Below, one piece after another: positions 35,050-44,390 of a DNA stretch of 64,000 nt. The DNA comes from Chryseolinea sp. (lineage in GTDB: Bacteria > Bacteroidota > Bacteroidia > Cytophagales > Cyclobacteriaceae). The position numbers and the translations under genes are program-made. The stretch is from assembly GCA_025923195.1 (NCBI GenBank), contig JAICGJ010000003.1:37501-101500 (forward strand), given 5' to 3'. Within the stretch, counting starts at the first letter, position 1, and each line of letters opens with the position of its first letter. A model generated the notes under the pieces. It searched no databases, was not told where the DNA came from, and saw nothing but the letters and a program-made list of their open reading frames with translations.

Positions 35050-36405
35050 ATGAATAATTTCAACATTAACCGTCGACGATTTCTTCAGGGTGCAACAGCA
35101 TCACTCGCAATCTCCGCCTTTGGCGCAAGAGGGATGGACATCATCCATCCACTTAACACATTAAGGGTAGGTTTAATTGGTACCGGATGGTACGGCAAAA
35201 GTGATCTTTTCAGACTTATTCAGGTTGCCCCGGTAGAGGTGGTGGCACTTTGTGATGTCAATAAAAATGCGCTACGCGAAGCCGTGTCTTTGGTAAGTCA
35301 GCGGCAAAAATCCAAAAAGGTCCCGCGCACTTACAACGACTATCGCAAGATGCTTTCTGAAAATGAAATGGATATCGTGCTCATAGGCACTCCGGATCAT
35401 TGGCATGCCTTACAAGCCATAGACGCTATAAAGGCAGGCGCCCATGTTTATCTTCAAAAGCCGATTAGTGTCGATGTGATTGAAGGTGAGGCAATCCTTG
35501 CCGCGGCCAGAAAATATAATAAAGTTGTGCAGATCGGTACTCAAAGACGAAGTACACCTCATCTCCTGGAAGCCAAAAAAAATATAATAGACGCTGGACT
35601 ATTGGGTAAAGTATCGCACGTTGAGTTGTGCTGTTACTACCATATGCGCAATACTTCAAATGCGCCGGTGCAACCAGTCCCAGATTATCTTGACTATGAA
35701 ATGTGGACGGGCCCTGCTCCAATGAGACCCTACGATGGAATTCCGTGGAGAGCATTTATGGAAAACGGCAATGGAATCATGGGCGATATGTGTGTACATA
35801 TGCTGGATGCCGCAAGATGGATGTTGAAACTGGGATGGCCTAAACGCATCTCTTCGACAGGCGGCATCTATGTTCAGAAAGATGCTAAGTCAAATATTGC
35901 CGATACGCAAACTGCCGTTTTTGAATTTGATGAGTTGAACTGTGTATGGACTCACAGGGCTTGGGGAACGGCGGCAGATCCGGAATATCCTTGGTCGTAC
36001 AAACTATATGGTGATAAAGGAACGTTCTCCGCCAGTACGATGAAGTATGATTTTGTACCCGTAGGTGATGGAGCAAAAATTCATCAAGATGTCTTATATG
36101 AACGCGAAAAATATCCTGAAGATGTGACGGAAAAAAGAATCGAATTGCATGCAGCGCCAGCTACCAGGCTGCATATGCTCGACCTGTTAGCCGCCATAGA
36201 AAAGGGCGGGCGACCTGTAGCTGACGTTGAAGAAGGACACATTTCTACAGCGAGCTGTATTCTGGCAAATGTGTCGATGCAAACAGGCAGACCAATGGTC
36301 TATGACCCTAAGAAAAGGGAACTCGTAAATGATAAAGAGGGCAACGCCTTATTGCAGCGAAAATATCGAAGCCCGTGGGTACATCCTGAACCCTTAACCG
36401 TTTAA
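35050..36405 (+). CDS. Exported Gfo/Idh/MocA-family oxidoreductase (second copy)
   Basis: A 451-residue oxidoreductase with a twin-arginine-type signal (INRRRFLQGATASLA, about 6-20). The Rossmann motif is VGLIGTGWYG, the active-site Lys lies in LQKPISVDV (about residue 139), and NGIMGDMCVHMLDAARWML matches the exported subfamily. It differs from the 29175 protein in the dinucleotide loop and in having LQKP for EKP. The isomerase-like gene at 36642 follows on the same strand, but a 235-bp gap with a dispersed repeat separates them. Confidence 0.9.
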   Translation: MNNFNINRRRFLQGATASLAISAFGARGMDIIHPLNTLRVGLIGTGWYGKSDLFRLIQVAPVEVVALCDVNKNALREAVSLVSQRQKSKKVPRTYNDYRKMLSENEMDIVLIGTPDHWHALQAIDAIKAGAHVYLQKPISVDVIEGEAILAAARKYNKVVQIGTQRRSTPHLLEAKKNIIDAGLLGKVSHVELCCYYHMRNTSNAPVQPVPDYLDYEMWTGPAPMRPYDGIPWRAFMENGNGIMGDMCVHMLDAARWMLKLGWPKRISSTGGIYVQKDAKSNIADTQTAVFEFDELNCVWTHRAWGTAADPEYPWSYKLYGDKGTFSASTMKYDFVPVGDGAKIHQDVLYEREKYPEDVTEKRIELHAAPATRLHMLDLLAAIEKGGRPVADVEEGHISTASCILANVSMQTGRPMVYDPKKRELVNDKEGNALLQRKYRSPWVHPEPLTV

Positions 36406-36426
36406 ATGAGGTTAAGGCATAATTAT

Positions 36427-36569
36427 TTAACCGCGACGACGCAAAGAAAATATAAAAATTAGTCACGGAGGCAGCCTTCGTTCGGCGACCTATTTAGAAT
36501 ATCGAATGACCTGACTTTGAATTACCTAAATCTTGAACTGCCCTGGCGTCGTTGCGGCTTTGCGGTGAA
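36427..36569. repeat. Dispersed CGACGCAAAG-type inverted repeat
   Basis: TTAACCGCGACGACGCAAAG (36427-36446) and CTGGCGTCGTTGCGGCTTTG (36543-36562, continuing CGGTGAA) are imperfect inverted copies with about 95 bp between. ACCGCAACGACGCAAAG-like words of this sort recur as intergenic elements in many Bacteroidota and other bacteria. Here the element sits between two genes of the carbohydrate region. Confidence 0.65.
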
Positions 36570-36641
36570 AATTAGTTCATGATTCAGTTTCATGTTCTCA
36601 TACAGAGTTGTTAGTTTGTATTGACAAATTCCATAACCATT

Positions 36642-37565
36642 ATGAACAGACGAGACGCCATAAAAACAGCATCAGTAACGACAGGATTGGCGCTGCTGAG
36701 CCAGGCTGGCATGTCTAAAGACAAAAAGAAGGAGGGCGACAAGTTTAGGTTCTCTCTTAATACCAGCACGATCAGCGGTCAAAAGCTGAGCGTTGAAAAA
36801 TACATTGAAATAGCCGCGCGTGCCGGATATGACTGTATGGAGTTGTGGCTACCTGACCTGAAAATATTTCTAGATACTGGCGGTTCTCTGCCTCGGTTAA
36901 AAAAGCTGATCGATGACAGCAAAGTCCCGGTCGTAAATGCAATTGGGTTTGCACCCTGGATGGTGGACGAGGAGGAAAAGAGAAACGCTGGATTCAAACA
37001 AATGCGGGAAGAGATGGAGATCATGGCCGCACTTGGCTGCCCCCGCATCGCTGCACCTTCGGCTGGAATCGGACCCACGGCTCAATTGGATATGTTTGTT
37101 GTCGGTGAAAGATTTGCAAAGCTTATAGAACTAGGCAAACAAACCGGTGTGGTTCCTCAGCTTGAGTTCTGGGGCGCTTCCAGGTTCTATCACATAGGCC
37201 AAGCGTTGATGGCGTCGGCGGTCGCAAATGATCCAAACGCCAGAATATTAGCAGACGTGTATCATCTGTTCCGCGGGAATTCAGGGTTCGACGGACTAAA
37301 AATGATCGATGGAAGCATCATTGAAGTTTTCCACATGAATGATTATCCAGGGTCAATCCCGAGGGAGCAACAGCAAGACAAGGACCGCATTTATCCTGGC
37401 GATGGCGTAGCTCCGTTGAAAGAAATCCTTAAGGATCTTAAAAACATGAAGGGACCGAAAATTTTGTCGCTGGAGCTTTTCAATAGAGAGTATTGGGCGC
37501 AGGACCCGCTAGAAGTGGCGAAGACAGGACTGGCGAAGATGAAGAAAGTTGCTGAAGGTGTGTGA
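36642..37565 (+). CDS. Exported sugar phosphate isomerase/epimerase-like TIM barrel protein
   Basis: A 307-residue protein of the xylose isomerase-like (AP endonuclease 2) family. A twin-arginine-like signal (NRRDAIKTASVTTGLALLS) opens the protein, so it acts outside the cytoplasm, where sugar phosphates are unlikely substrates. Metal-site markers are QLEFWG, LADVYHLFRG and EVFHMNDYPG. The TTG at 36621 is in frame, but ATG 36642 gives the better signal. In Bacteroidota, related exported members occur with Gfo/Idh/MocA and DUF1080 proteins, which suggests a keto-sugar isomerase or lyase role; this is inference. Confidence 0.83.
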   Translation: MNRRDAIKTASVTTGLALLSQAGMSKDKKKEGDKFRFSLNTSTISGQKLSVEKYIEIAARAGYDCMELWLPDLKIFLDTGGSLPRLKKLIDDSKVPVVNAIGFAPWMVDEEEKRNAGFKQMREEMEIMAALGCPRIAAPSAGIGPTAQLDMFVVGERFAKLIELGKQTGVVPQLEFWGASRFYHIGQALMASAVANDPNARILADVYHLFRGNSGFDGLKMIDGSIIEVFHMNDYPGSIPREQQQDKDRIYPGDGVAPLKEILKDLKNMKGPKILSLELFNREYWAQDPLEVAKTGLAKMKKVAEGV

Positions 37566-37660
37566 GAGTTAATAGTTATCAGTTATTCGTGGGCTAGGGT
37601 TTGGGTGCGTACCGATCCTAATTTGTACGGCAACAACTTTTCACTGAATAAACAGATTAC

Positions 37661-37704
37661 AATTAACGATTAACGATTAACGGATAACGGATAACGGATA
37701 ACGG
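37661..37704. repeat. Heptamer tandem repeat TAACGAT/TAACGGA
   Basis: About six 7-bp units (TTAACGA, TTAACGG, then ATAACGG three times) abut directly on the ATG of the methyltransferase. The start codon lies in the continuation GGATGAAA of the last unit, so changes in copy number would alter the leader but not the frame. Confidence 0.75.
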
Positions 37705-38442
37705 ATGAAAGATCTCTTCTCCTCCCAGTCAAAAGCATATGCCACTTTCCGACCCACCTATCCAGAGGAACTATACGATTTTATTTTTCAACATGTAAGA
37801 AATAAGGCAGATGCATGGGACTGTGCAACGGGGAATGGACAGGTAGCACAATATCTTGCCCGCCACTTTGATAAAGTCCATGCAACAGATATCAGCCGAA
37901 AGCAACTGTACCATGCCTTCAGGAAGGAAAACATTTTTTATTCGGTGAGTCCCGCGGAAGAAACTTCATTTCAAAATAATCAATTTGATCTTATCACAGT
38001 AGCTCAAGCGCTGCATTGGTTTGATCGGAAAGCTTTTTATAGGGAAGTTAGACGTGTCTCCAAACCGGGAGGCTTACTCGCAGTATGGGGATACGGGTTT
38101 CTATACATCGCTCCCAACATTGACAAACTAATGATGCGTTTTTACAAGGAAACGGTTGGGCCATACTGGGATGGGGCCCGAAGGTTAGTAGAGGAAGAGT
38201 ACCGTTCCATTTCATTTCCATTCGAACAGATTAAGTCACCCGCTTTTAGCATCAAAGTGCCGTGGACCTTAAACCAACTTTCGGGCTACCTCTCCAGTTG
38301 GTCAGCAACGCAAAAGTTCATTAACGAAAAGGGGTATGACCCTGTTCCGTCTTTTATAGAATCGCTGGTAAAGCATTGGGCACAGCCGCTGATGGCTGTA
38401 ACGTTCCCGATATTCACAAAAATAGGCATAGTCAACAACTAG
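37705..38442 (+). CDS. Class I SAM-dependent methyltransferase
   Basis: A 245-residue cytoplasmic methyltransferase. Motif I is WDCATGNGQVAQYL (about residue 38), the acidic post-I residue is in HATDIS, and motif II is FDLITVAQALHWF with the DRKAFYREVRRVSKPGG segment typical of the Methyltransf_11 family. Acceptor is unknown. The leader consists of the heptamer repeat at 37661. Confidence 0.85.
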   Translation: MKDLFSSQSKAYATFRPTYPEELYDFIFQHVRNKADAWDCATGNGQVAQYLARHFDKVHATDISRKQLYHAFRKENIFYSVSPAEETSFQNNQFDLITVAQALHWFDRKAFYREVRRVSKPGGLLAVWGYGFLYIAPNIDKLMMRFYKETVGPYWDGARRLVEEEYRSISFPFEQIKSPAFSIKVPWTLNQLSGYLSSWSATQKFINEKGYDPVPSFIESLVKHWAQPLMAVTFPIFTKIGIVNN

Positions 38443-38553
38443 CGTTCTCACAAAAATCAACTCCTCCCTGCATTGTCATAACCCTATCTCAAAGTTGTTC
38501 CATGTATGGAAGGGGTAAAAAATGAATAAATTCATGTTAGCATTTTTGGTAGC

Positions 38554-40470
38554 TTGGTGACTTATCAATATTTCAGACCGTTGATCATTAGCATAAACGA
38601 GCAGGTACACGCGATCATCTTGACGTGCAATAAGAAGCTTTTGTGGCCTGCCGCGCTATTTATTTGTCTTTCGGCGGAAGGTCAGACCGGGCCAGGTGGT
38701 GTGGGAAATACTGCGGGAACGTCATCCCTTAAGGTGTGGTATCGCGTTGACAATGGCGTTAGCGTGACTGGGACGACGGTTGACTCTTGGACAAATTCTG
38801 CGGGAATTACAGCCTTAGATATTTCCGAAACAGGTGCCAATAGACCAGCCTTGGTTACAACTGGTCCTGTAAACGGTTATAACGAGATTAGCTTTAGTGG
38901 TTCAAACAGGCTTGTAACTGATATTGGCGATATAACGACCTCAAATTTTGTTACGAACCAAGCTTCGACTTTTGTGGTGTGCAGAGCTGATAATACAACG
39001 CAGAATTCATGCGTCTATACAACAGATCCTTTAGAGAATGCACCGAATACGCGCTTTTCAAATCATATACCTTGGAGTAATACGGTATATTATGACATTG
39101 GAACATGTTGTGATGATCGCATCCAGGTGGGAGGACTTTCGGGGCTTACCAATTATAACATATGGTCTTATGACGCAATCAATACAGCAACCGGTAAACA
39201 GCTCTATCAAAATGGTTCGCTTGTGTCTAATGTGGCCGTTGCAGCTTTAACATACAGCGGCCATGCCTCACATCGTTTTAACATCGGCGGAAATACTTCT
39301 AACGGAGAGGCACAGGGCTTCGCTGGTGACGTTACAGAAGTGATAATCTATACAACGAAAATCAATACGGCTCAGCGCCGGATCATTCAGAATTATCTCT
39401 CAGCCAAATATGGAATCGCATTGGGTGCCGATGACCTCTATACCAGAGATAACGCAGCAAATGGAAACTACGATCATGACGTAGCCGGAATCGGACGTGT
39501 CGATGCCGCAAATCAACAGACCGATTCGCGCGGCACAGGTATCGTGAGGGTACTGAATGCAAGCAGTCTCAGCGACGGTGACTATTATTTCTGGGGCCAT
39601 GATAATGGCGCCTTGGAGTCTCAGACCACTGATGTACCAGCGGGAGTACAAGGTAGGTTGACTCGGGTTTGGCGTGGACAGGAGACTGGTACAATCACTG
39701 ATGTTGACATAGAATTCGATTTGACCGGTCTTGGTACTGTAACGGCAAGTGATTTGAGACTGCTTGTTGATACGAATGGGGATGGCAATTTTGCTACTGG
39801 CTCTACCTCAATCTCAGGTGCTACGGATCAAGGAGGAAATATCTATCGATTTACCAATGTTACTGATATTCTTGCTGGCTCAAACAGCACAAGGCGATTT
39901 ACGCTGGGGACTGTCAATATAATTCAAACACCTCTTCCCATTACATTATTGTCATTCGACGCTAAGGTTGAAGGTGATAACCGTGTAAAAATCCAATGGA
40001 GTACAGCCCAGGAAATTGATAATGATTTTTTCACCATTGAACGTTCTTCTACTGGATTTGCCTGGGAAGCATTAAAGACTGTTCCTGGAAATGGAAATAG
40101 CAAGACGGTGCTAAACTATACTGAGTATGATGAAAATCCATTCTGGGGGATTTCATATTACCGTTTGAAACAAACGGATTTTAATGGCGCTTCAACGTAT
40201 TCAAAAGTTGTTTCGGCGGTTGTTAATAAGACTTTTAGAGACATAGTAATTTATCCGGTTCCCGCAAAAGAAGAACTGCTTATTGAATGTCCCTCTTCAG
40301 AAAAGTTTATTTTTCAGCTTAGTGATGAACTAGGACGTGAATACAACATCCATCCCGTTGCGCACCAGCGAGGCGTATCCATACCAACTTCCACGCTATT
40401 ACCAGGTATTTATTTCTTATATATCACCAATGGTCAGGAACACTGTTACAAAAGAGTTGTTATTCAATAG
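38554..40470 (+). CDS. T9SS-exported protein with C-terminal sorting domain
   Basis: A protein of about 615-638 residues. A signal peptide (KKLLWPAALFICLSAEGQ) is followed by a LamG-like region, a DUF8202-type segment (YLSAKYGIALGADDLYT, AGIGRVD, YYFWGHDNGAL) and a type A T9SS sorting domain at the end (IVIYPVPAKEELLIE ... GIYFLYITNG ... KRVVIQ). It should be secreted to the cell surface. No in-frame ATG precedes the signal: candidates are TTG 38554, GTG 38557, TTG 38581 and TTG 38620, the last giving the shortest clean signal peptide. A short ATG frame upstream (38522) ends at 38558. Confidence 0.85.
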   Translation: MVTYQYFRPLIISINEQVHAIILTCNKKLLWPAALFICLSAEGQTGPGGVGNTAGTSSLKVWYRVDNGVSVTGTTVDSWTNSAGITALDISETGANRPALVTTGPVNGYNEISFSGSNRLVTDIGDITTSNFVTNQASTFVVCRADNTTQNSCVYTTDPLENAPNTRFSNHIPWSNTVYYDIGTCCDDRIQVGGLSGLTNYNIWSYDAINTATGKQLYQNGSLVSNVAVAALTYSGHASHRFNIGGNTSNGEAQGFAGDVTEVIIYTTKINTAQRRIIQNYLSAKYGIALGADDLYTRDNAANGNYDHDVAGIGRVDAANQQTDSRGTGIVRVLNASSLSDGDYYFWGHDNGALESQTTDVPAGVQGRLTRVWRGQETGTITDVDIEFDLTGLGTVTASDLRLLVDTNGDGNFATGSTSISGATDQGGNIYRFTNVTDILAGSNSTRRFTLGTVNIIQTPLPITLLSFDAKVEGDNRVKIQWSTAQEIDNDFFTIERSSTGFAWEALKTVPGNGNSKTVLNYTEYDENPFWGISYYRLKQTDFNGASTYSKVVSAVVNKTFRDIVIYPVPAKEELLIECPSSEKFIFQLSDELGREYNIHPVAHQRGVSIPTSTLLPGIYFLYITNGQEHCYKRVVIQ

Positions 40471-40514
40471 ATTTAAAAGGAATTGAAACTCATCTTGAAT
40501 AATTTTTTTTTGAA

Positions 40515-40553
40515 GTTTACCCTGTGTGAATACAATATTAAAAACAGGTAAAC
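40515..40553. other. Inverted repeat GTTTACC/GGTAAAC
   Basis: A 7-bp perfect stem with a 25-nt loop lies between the T9SS gene and the amidohydrolase gene, just ahead of the latter. A T-run precedes it. It could be a weak terminator or an operator. Confidence 0.35.
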
Positions 40554-40578
40554 CCTTATCTTGCACCTTATTTTTTAT

Positions 40579-42228
40579 ATGCGCTTTGCTCTCCTCTCCG
40601 GCATCTGTCTATTCATCATACTTGCTTGCACTCACAAGCCCCTTCGGGAATATGATGTTATTATTCGTAATGGTAAGATCTACGATGGATCGGGTTCCCC
40701 TCATTTCGTTGGTGATGTCGCCATTCAACATGATTCCATAGCGGCTTTAGGCGACCTCTCCAATGCCACGGCAAAAAGAGAAATAGACGCTAAGGGCCTG
40801 GCAATAGCCCCCGGCTTTATTAATATGCTTAGCTGGGCCGACCGCAGCTTGCTAATGGATGGTCGCTCCATGAGCGACATAAAACAGGGTGTTACGCTTG
40901 AAGTATTCGGAGAAGGATGGTCACCCGGCCCGGTAAAGAGAAAAGCCACGAGTAAACCGGTAGACAGTCTATGGACCACATTGGGCGGTTACTTCAACTA
41001 CCTGATGAAAAAAGGGGTTAGCCCTAACGTTGCATCATTTGTGGGTGCAACTTCAATCCGTATCCATGAACTTGGATACCAAAATCGTCCGCCGAATGCG
41101 GAAGAACTGTCGCGCATGAAGACTCTGGTTCAACAAGCCATGGAAGAGGGGGCTATGGGATTGGGCTCATCGCTCATTTATGCACCAGCAGACTATGCCT
41201 CAACGGAAGAACTTATTGAACTTGCCAAGGTTGCATCGAAGAATGGAGGCATGTACATCACACATATGCGAAGCGAAAGCGATAATATTTTCAGCGCGCT
41301 AAATGAGACTTTCCGAATTGCAAAAGACGCCGACATCCCCGCTGAAATTTATCACCTGAAGATAAATCATAAGCGGAATTGGAATAAAATCGATACCGTT
41401 CTTGCAAAAATTGACAGCGCCCAAAAATCGGGATTGAGGATCACAGCCAATATGTACACATACCAGGCAAGCGCAACCGGCCTGACGGCCCGGCTACCCA
41501 CTTGGGTTCAGGAAGGTGGCGCTGCTGCGATGCGAAAAAGAATGCGTAATCCAAGTATCCGAAAGAAGGTATTGGAGGAAATGCGCCTAGGAATACCTAC
41601 AAAAAATTCTGATCCGAAAGATGTGCTTTTGCTTGGCTTCAGGCTGGACTCGCTCAACAAACTATACCGGGGAAAACGGCTGGACGAGGTTGCCCAAATG
41701 CATGGAAAAGATGCTGACGAGACTGCCGTTGATCTGATCATTAAGGATAGGTCTACCGTAGCCGCTATATACTTTTTGATTTCCGAGGACAACATAAGAA
41801 GAATGCTCTCCCTTCCCTACGTCAGTTTAGGCTCTGATGCCGCATCTATGTCAGACGCGAAGATCTTTGAAGACTGGGGTACTCATCCAAGGGCTTATGG
41901 TACCTTCGCGCGCTTTCTCGGTAAGTACGTGAACGAAGAAAAAATCGTCCCGCTGGAAGAAGCAATCAGAAGATTGACGAGCTTGCCAGCTGCAAACCTG
42001 AAACTGCAAAAACGAGGAACACTGTCAATCGGAAACTTTGCCGATATCGTAGTTTTTAACGCCGACTCAATTCGCGACAAAGCGACATTTGAAAAACCTA
42101 AAGAATACGCCGAAGGCGTTCACCACGTCTTTGTAAATGGCGTACAAGTACTCCATGAGGGTGAGCATACCGGTGCAAAACCCGGCAGGGTCATCCGGGG
42201 ACCGGGTTGGAAAAATAAATCGCATTAG
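40579..42228 (+). CDS. Lipoprotein amidohydrolase, D-aminoacylase-like, variant active site
   Basis: A 549-residue protein with a lipobox FIILAC (Cys about 15). The composite amidohydrolase beta-domain opens with YDVIIRNGKIYDGSG. The barrel resembles D-aminoacylases/N-acyl-D-amino-acid deacylases: QGVTLEVFGEGW, ITHMRSE (His), EIYHLK (His) and LGSDAASM (Asp). The segment that normally reads GFIDxHTHDD is GFINMLSWADR here, so both HxH ligands are absent, and the usual GNCG Cys is replaced. This variant class recurs in Bacteroidota as far as I recall; substrate is unknown. In-frame TTG 40561 is less likely the start than ATG 40579. Confidence 0.85.
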   Translation: MRFALLSGICLFIILACTHKPLREYDVIIRNGKIYDGSGSPHFVGDVAIQHDSIAALGDLSNATAKREIDAKGLAIAPGFINMLSWADRSLLMDGRSMSDIKQGVTLEVFGEGWSPGPVKRKATSKPVDSLWTTLGGYFNYLMKKGVSPNVASFVGATSIRIHELGYQNRPPNAEELSRMKTLVQQAMEEGAMGLGSSLIYAPADYASTEELIELAKVASKNGGMYITHMRSESDNIFSALNETFRIAKDADIPAEIYHLKINHKRNWNKIDTVLAKIDSAQKSGLRITANMYTYQASATGLTARLPTWVQEGGAAAMRKRMRNPSIRKKVLEEMRLGIPTKNSDPKDVLLLGFRLDSLNKLYRGKRLDEVAQMHGKDADETAVDLIIKDRSTVAAIYFLISEDNIRRMLSLPYVSLGSDAASMSDAKIFEDWGTHPRAYGTFARFLGKYVNEEKIVPLEEAIRRLTSLPAANLKLQKRGTLSIGNFADIVVFNADSIRDKATFEKPKEYAEGVHHVFVNGVQVLHEGEHTGAKPGRVIRGPGWKNKSH

Positions 42229-42329
42229 CATCAATGTAAGGTTAGTGCCATAAACTCATTTTCCCCTGGCATTATTAGCTTTATCTTATTGAATAGAAGC
42301 TTCATTGTTTATTAATATCCATTGATACC

Positions 42330-44315
42330 ATGGATAAATATATTTTAACCGTTTGTCTGATTTTATGTGCATTCATCGTATCTGGTCAAGACCAGAAGAG
42401 CCTTATTGCCTCAGGTGATAAATATTATAGCAAAAAAGACTATAAGAATGCCCTTACGTCATACCTGGCAGCCCAGGAAATAAATCCCGACGATGCCTAC
42501 CTGAATTTCAAAATTGGACTTACCTATCTGTACTCCGAAACGAAATCAAAAGCTGCGACGTATATTGACAAAGCATATCGTCTGAATCCGGCCGTGAACC
42601 CGGACATAGACTACCACCTTGGCATCGCCTTTCAAAATACTAATTCATTTAAGCTAGCCATCGAGCATTTTGAACGGTTTAAGAAAAAGCATAGTAAACT
42701 TGCAAGTATCGCAGACGAAAAAATAGCTGAATGTCAGATTGCAGATTCGCTTTCTCAAAATGAGCTGAATGTTATTATCGAAAATCTTGGAGAGGGTGTC
42801 AACACGCCTTTCAATGACTACTCTCCAATTATTTCTGCAGATGGAAATACCCTGATATTTACTTCCAACAGAACAGATGATCCCTCGAAGGCAAAGGCAA
42901 ATGCCAACTTTGAAGATATATTTGTCAGTTATAAAAACGGAAACAAGTGGTCGTCACCAAAACAGATCAGTCCGAACATAAACATCAAATATAATGATGC
43001 GGCAGCATCCCTGTCTCCGGATGGCAAAACGTTATTTCTTTACTATGAAGATGGAGAAGGTGATATCTATACATCTACACGCATGGGTGATGAATGGTCC
43101 GAACCAAAGGCGTTGAACAAAAATATTAATACGGCGCTTTTCTGGGAAACGTGCGCGAGTGTAACCGCAGATGGAAAAAAACTATTCTTCGCCAGCAACA
43201 GGCCTGGCGGTATTGGCGAACTGGATATATACATGAGCCAACTCGATGCAAAAGGAGACTGGGGCAAAGCCGTCAACCTGGGACCCATTATTAATACACC
43301 CAACAATGAGGATTCGCCTTTTATTCATCACGACGGCGTCACGCTTTACTTTTCATCCGACGGACATCCACGTCTAGGGAACAGTGATATCTTCGTCAGC
43401 GAATTTGTAAATAATAAGTGGAAGAAACCCGAGAACATGGGTTACCCGCTGAATTCCTGGGAATACGATGGTTTTTTTACATTATCACCTGACAAAAAGA
43501 AGGGATATTTTTCAACTGCAAAGGAGGGTGGCCTCGGCGATGCCGATATCTACTCTATCACGTTCCTGGAGCCCAAATATAAACCAAAACCTAAACCAGT
43601 TGTCGCAAAGGAAGAAGTTAAAGTAAAACAGGAATTACCAAAGCACGAAGAATTCGTAGATCCGGAAATTGAAATACATAAGATAGCAAAAGTCGTTACC
43701 CTCCTGAAAGGAAAGGTAATCGACGAACGCAATGCGGCTCCACTCAGTGCGGTTATCTCACTCGTGGACAACGTCACCAACAAAATAATAACTAAAATGA
43801 ATTCCCACCCTACAACAGGTGAATTCGAACTGATTATTCCGCACGGTGGTAACTACGGTGTGGCTACTGAAAAGGCTGGCTATCTTTTTAACTCCATTAA
43901 TTTCAATGTCCCCCAATTTGCAGAATACCAGGAAATTGATACCCATATTATCATGGTCAAGGCCGAAGTTGGCTCCAAAGTGGTGCTGCGAAATGTCTTT
44001 TTTGACACCGGAAAATCTGACCTTAAGCCGGAATCGATCGCGGAAGTGGAGAATATAAGAGAACTGCTCACCCACGACGGTCACCTTCGGCTTCAGATTA
44101 ATGGACATACAGACAATATCGGCAATGCAAGCTCCAATAAGGCGCTATCTCTTAAACGCGCTTCTTCCGTTGTAAACTACCTGGTAAAGAATGGAATTTC
44201 ACCAACGCGCCTCTCCGCTAAAGGTTATGGGTCTGAAAGGCCAATTGTATCTAATGATGACGAGGAAGGCGGACGTGAAATCAACCGCAGAACTGAAATT
44301 GAAATTATTAACTAA
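42330..44315 (+). CDS. PorE-like OmpA protein (TPR, PD40, CRD, OmpA)
   Basis: A 661-residue exported protein with four parts. A signal peptide ends near VSGQD (about 20), followed by TPR helices (about 22-130) and a PD40/WD40-like propeller (about 150-400; NTLIFTSNR, GKTLFLYYEDG, GKKLFFASNRPGG, YFSSDGHP, KKGYFSTAKEGG). After a Lys/Pro-rich linker come a carboxypeptidase-regulatory-like domain (about 447-530) and an OmpA_C peptidoglycan-binding domain (NGHTDNIGN, about 595). The order is that of PorE, a peptidoglycan anchor of the T9SS, though paralogues with other roles exist. The T9SS cargo gene lies 1.9 kb upstream. Confidence 0.88.
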   Translation: MDKYILTVCLILCAFIVSGQDQKSLIASGDKYYSKKDYKNALTSYLAAQEINPDDAYLNFKIGLTYLYSETKSKAATYIDKAYRLNPAVNPDIDYHLGIAFQNTNSFKLAIEHFERFKKKHSKLASIADEKIAECQIADSLSQNELNVIIENLGEGVNTPFNDYSPIISADGNTLIFTSNRTDDPSKAKANANFEDIFVSYKNGNKWSSPKQISPNINIKYNDAAASLSPDGKTLFLYYEDGEGDIYTSTRMGDEWSEPKALNKNINTALFWETCASVTADGKKLFFASNRPGGIGELDIYMSQLDAKGDWGKAVNLGPIINTPNNEDSPFIHHDGVTLYFSSDGHPRLGNSDIFVSEFVNNKWKKPENMGYPLNSWEYDGFFTLSPDKKKGYFSTAKEGGLGDADIYSITFLEPKYKPKPKPVVAKEEVKVKQELPKHEEFVDPEIEIHKIAKVVTLLKGKVIDERNAAPLSAVISLVDNVTNKIITKMNSHPTTGEFELIIPHGGNYGVATEKAGYLFNSINFNVPQFAEYQEIDTHIIMVKAEVGSKVVLRNVFFDTGKSDLKPESIAEVENIRELLTHDGHLRLQINGHTDNIGNASSNKALSLKRASSVVNYLVKNGISPTRLSAKGYGSERPIVSNDDEEGGREINRRTEIEIIN

Positions 44316-44390
44316 CCTATAGAAATAATTCTCTTATTTCAGTCAAACATCGAGCTTAGGATCGAGTTTATTTAACAGTCCTGCGCTCCC

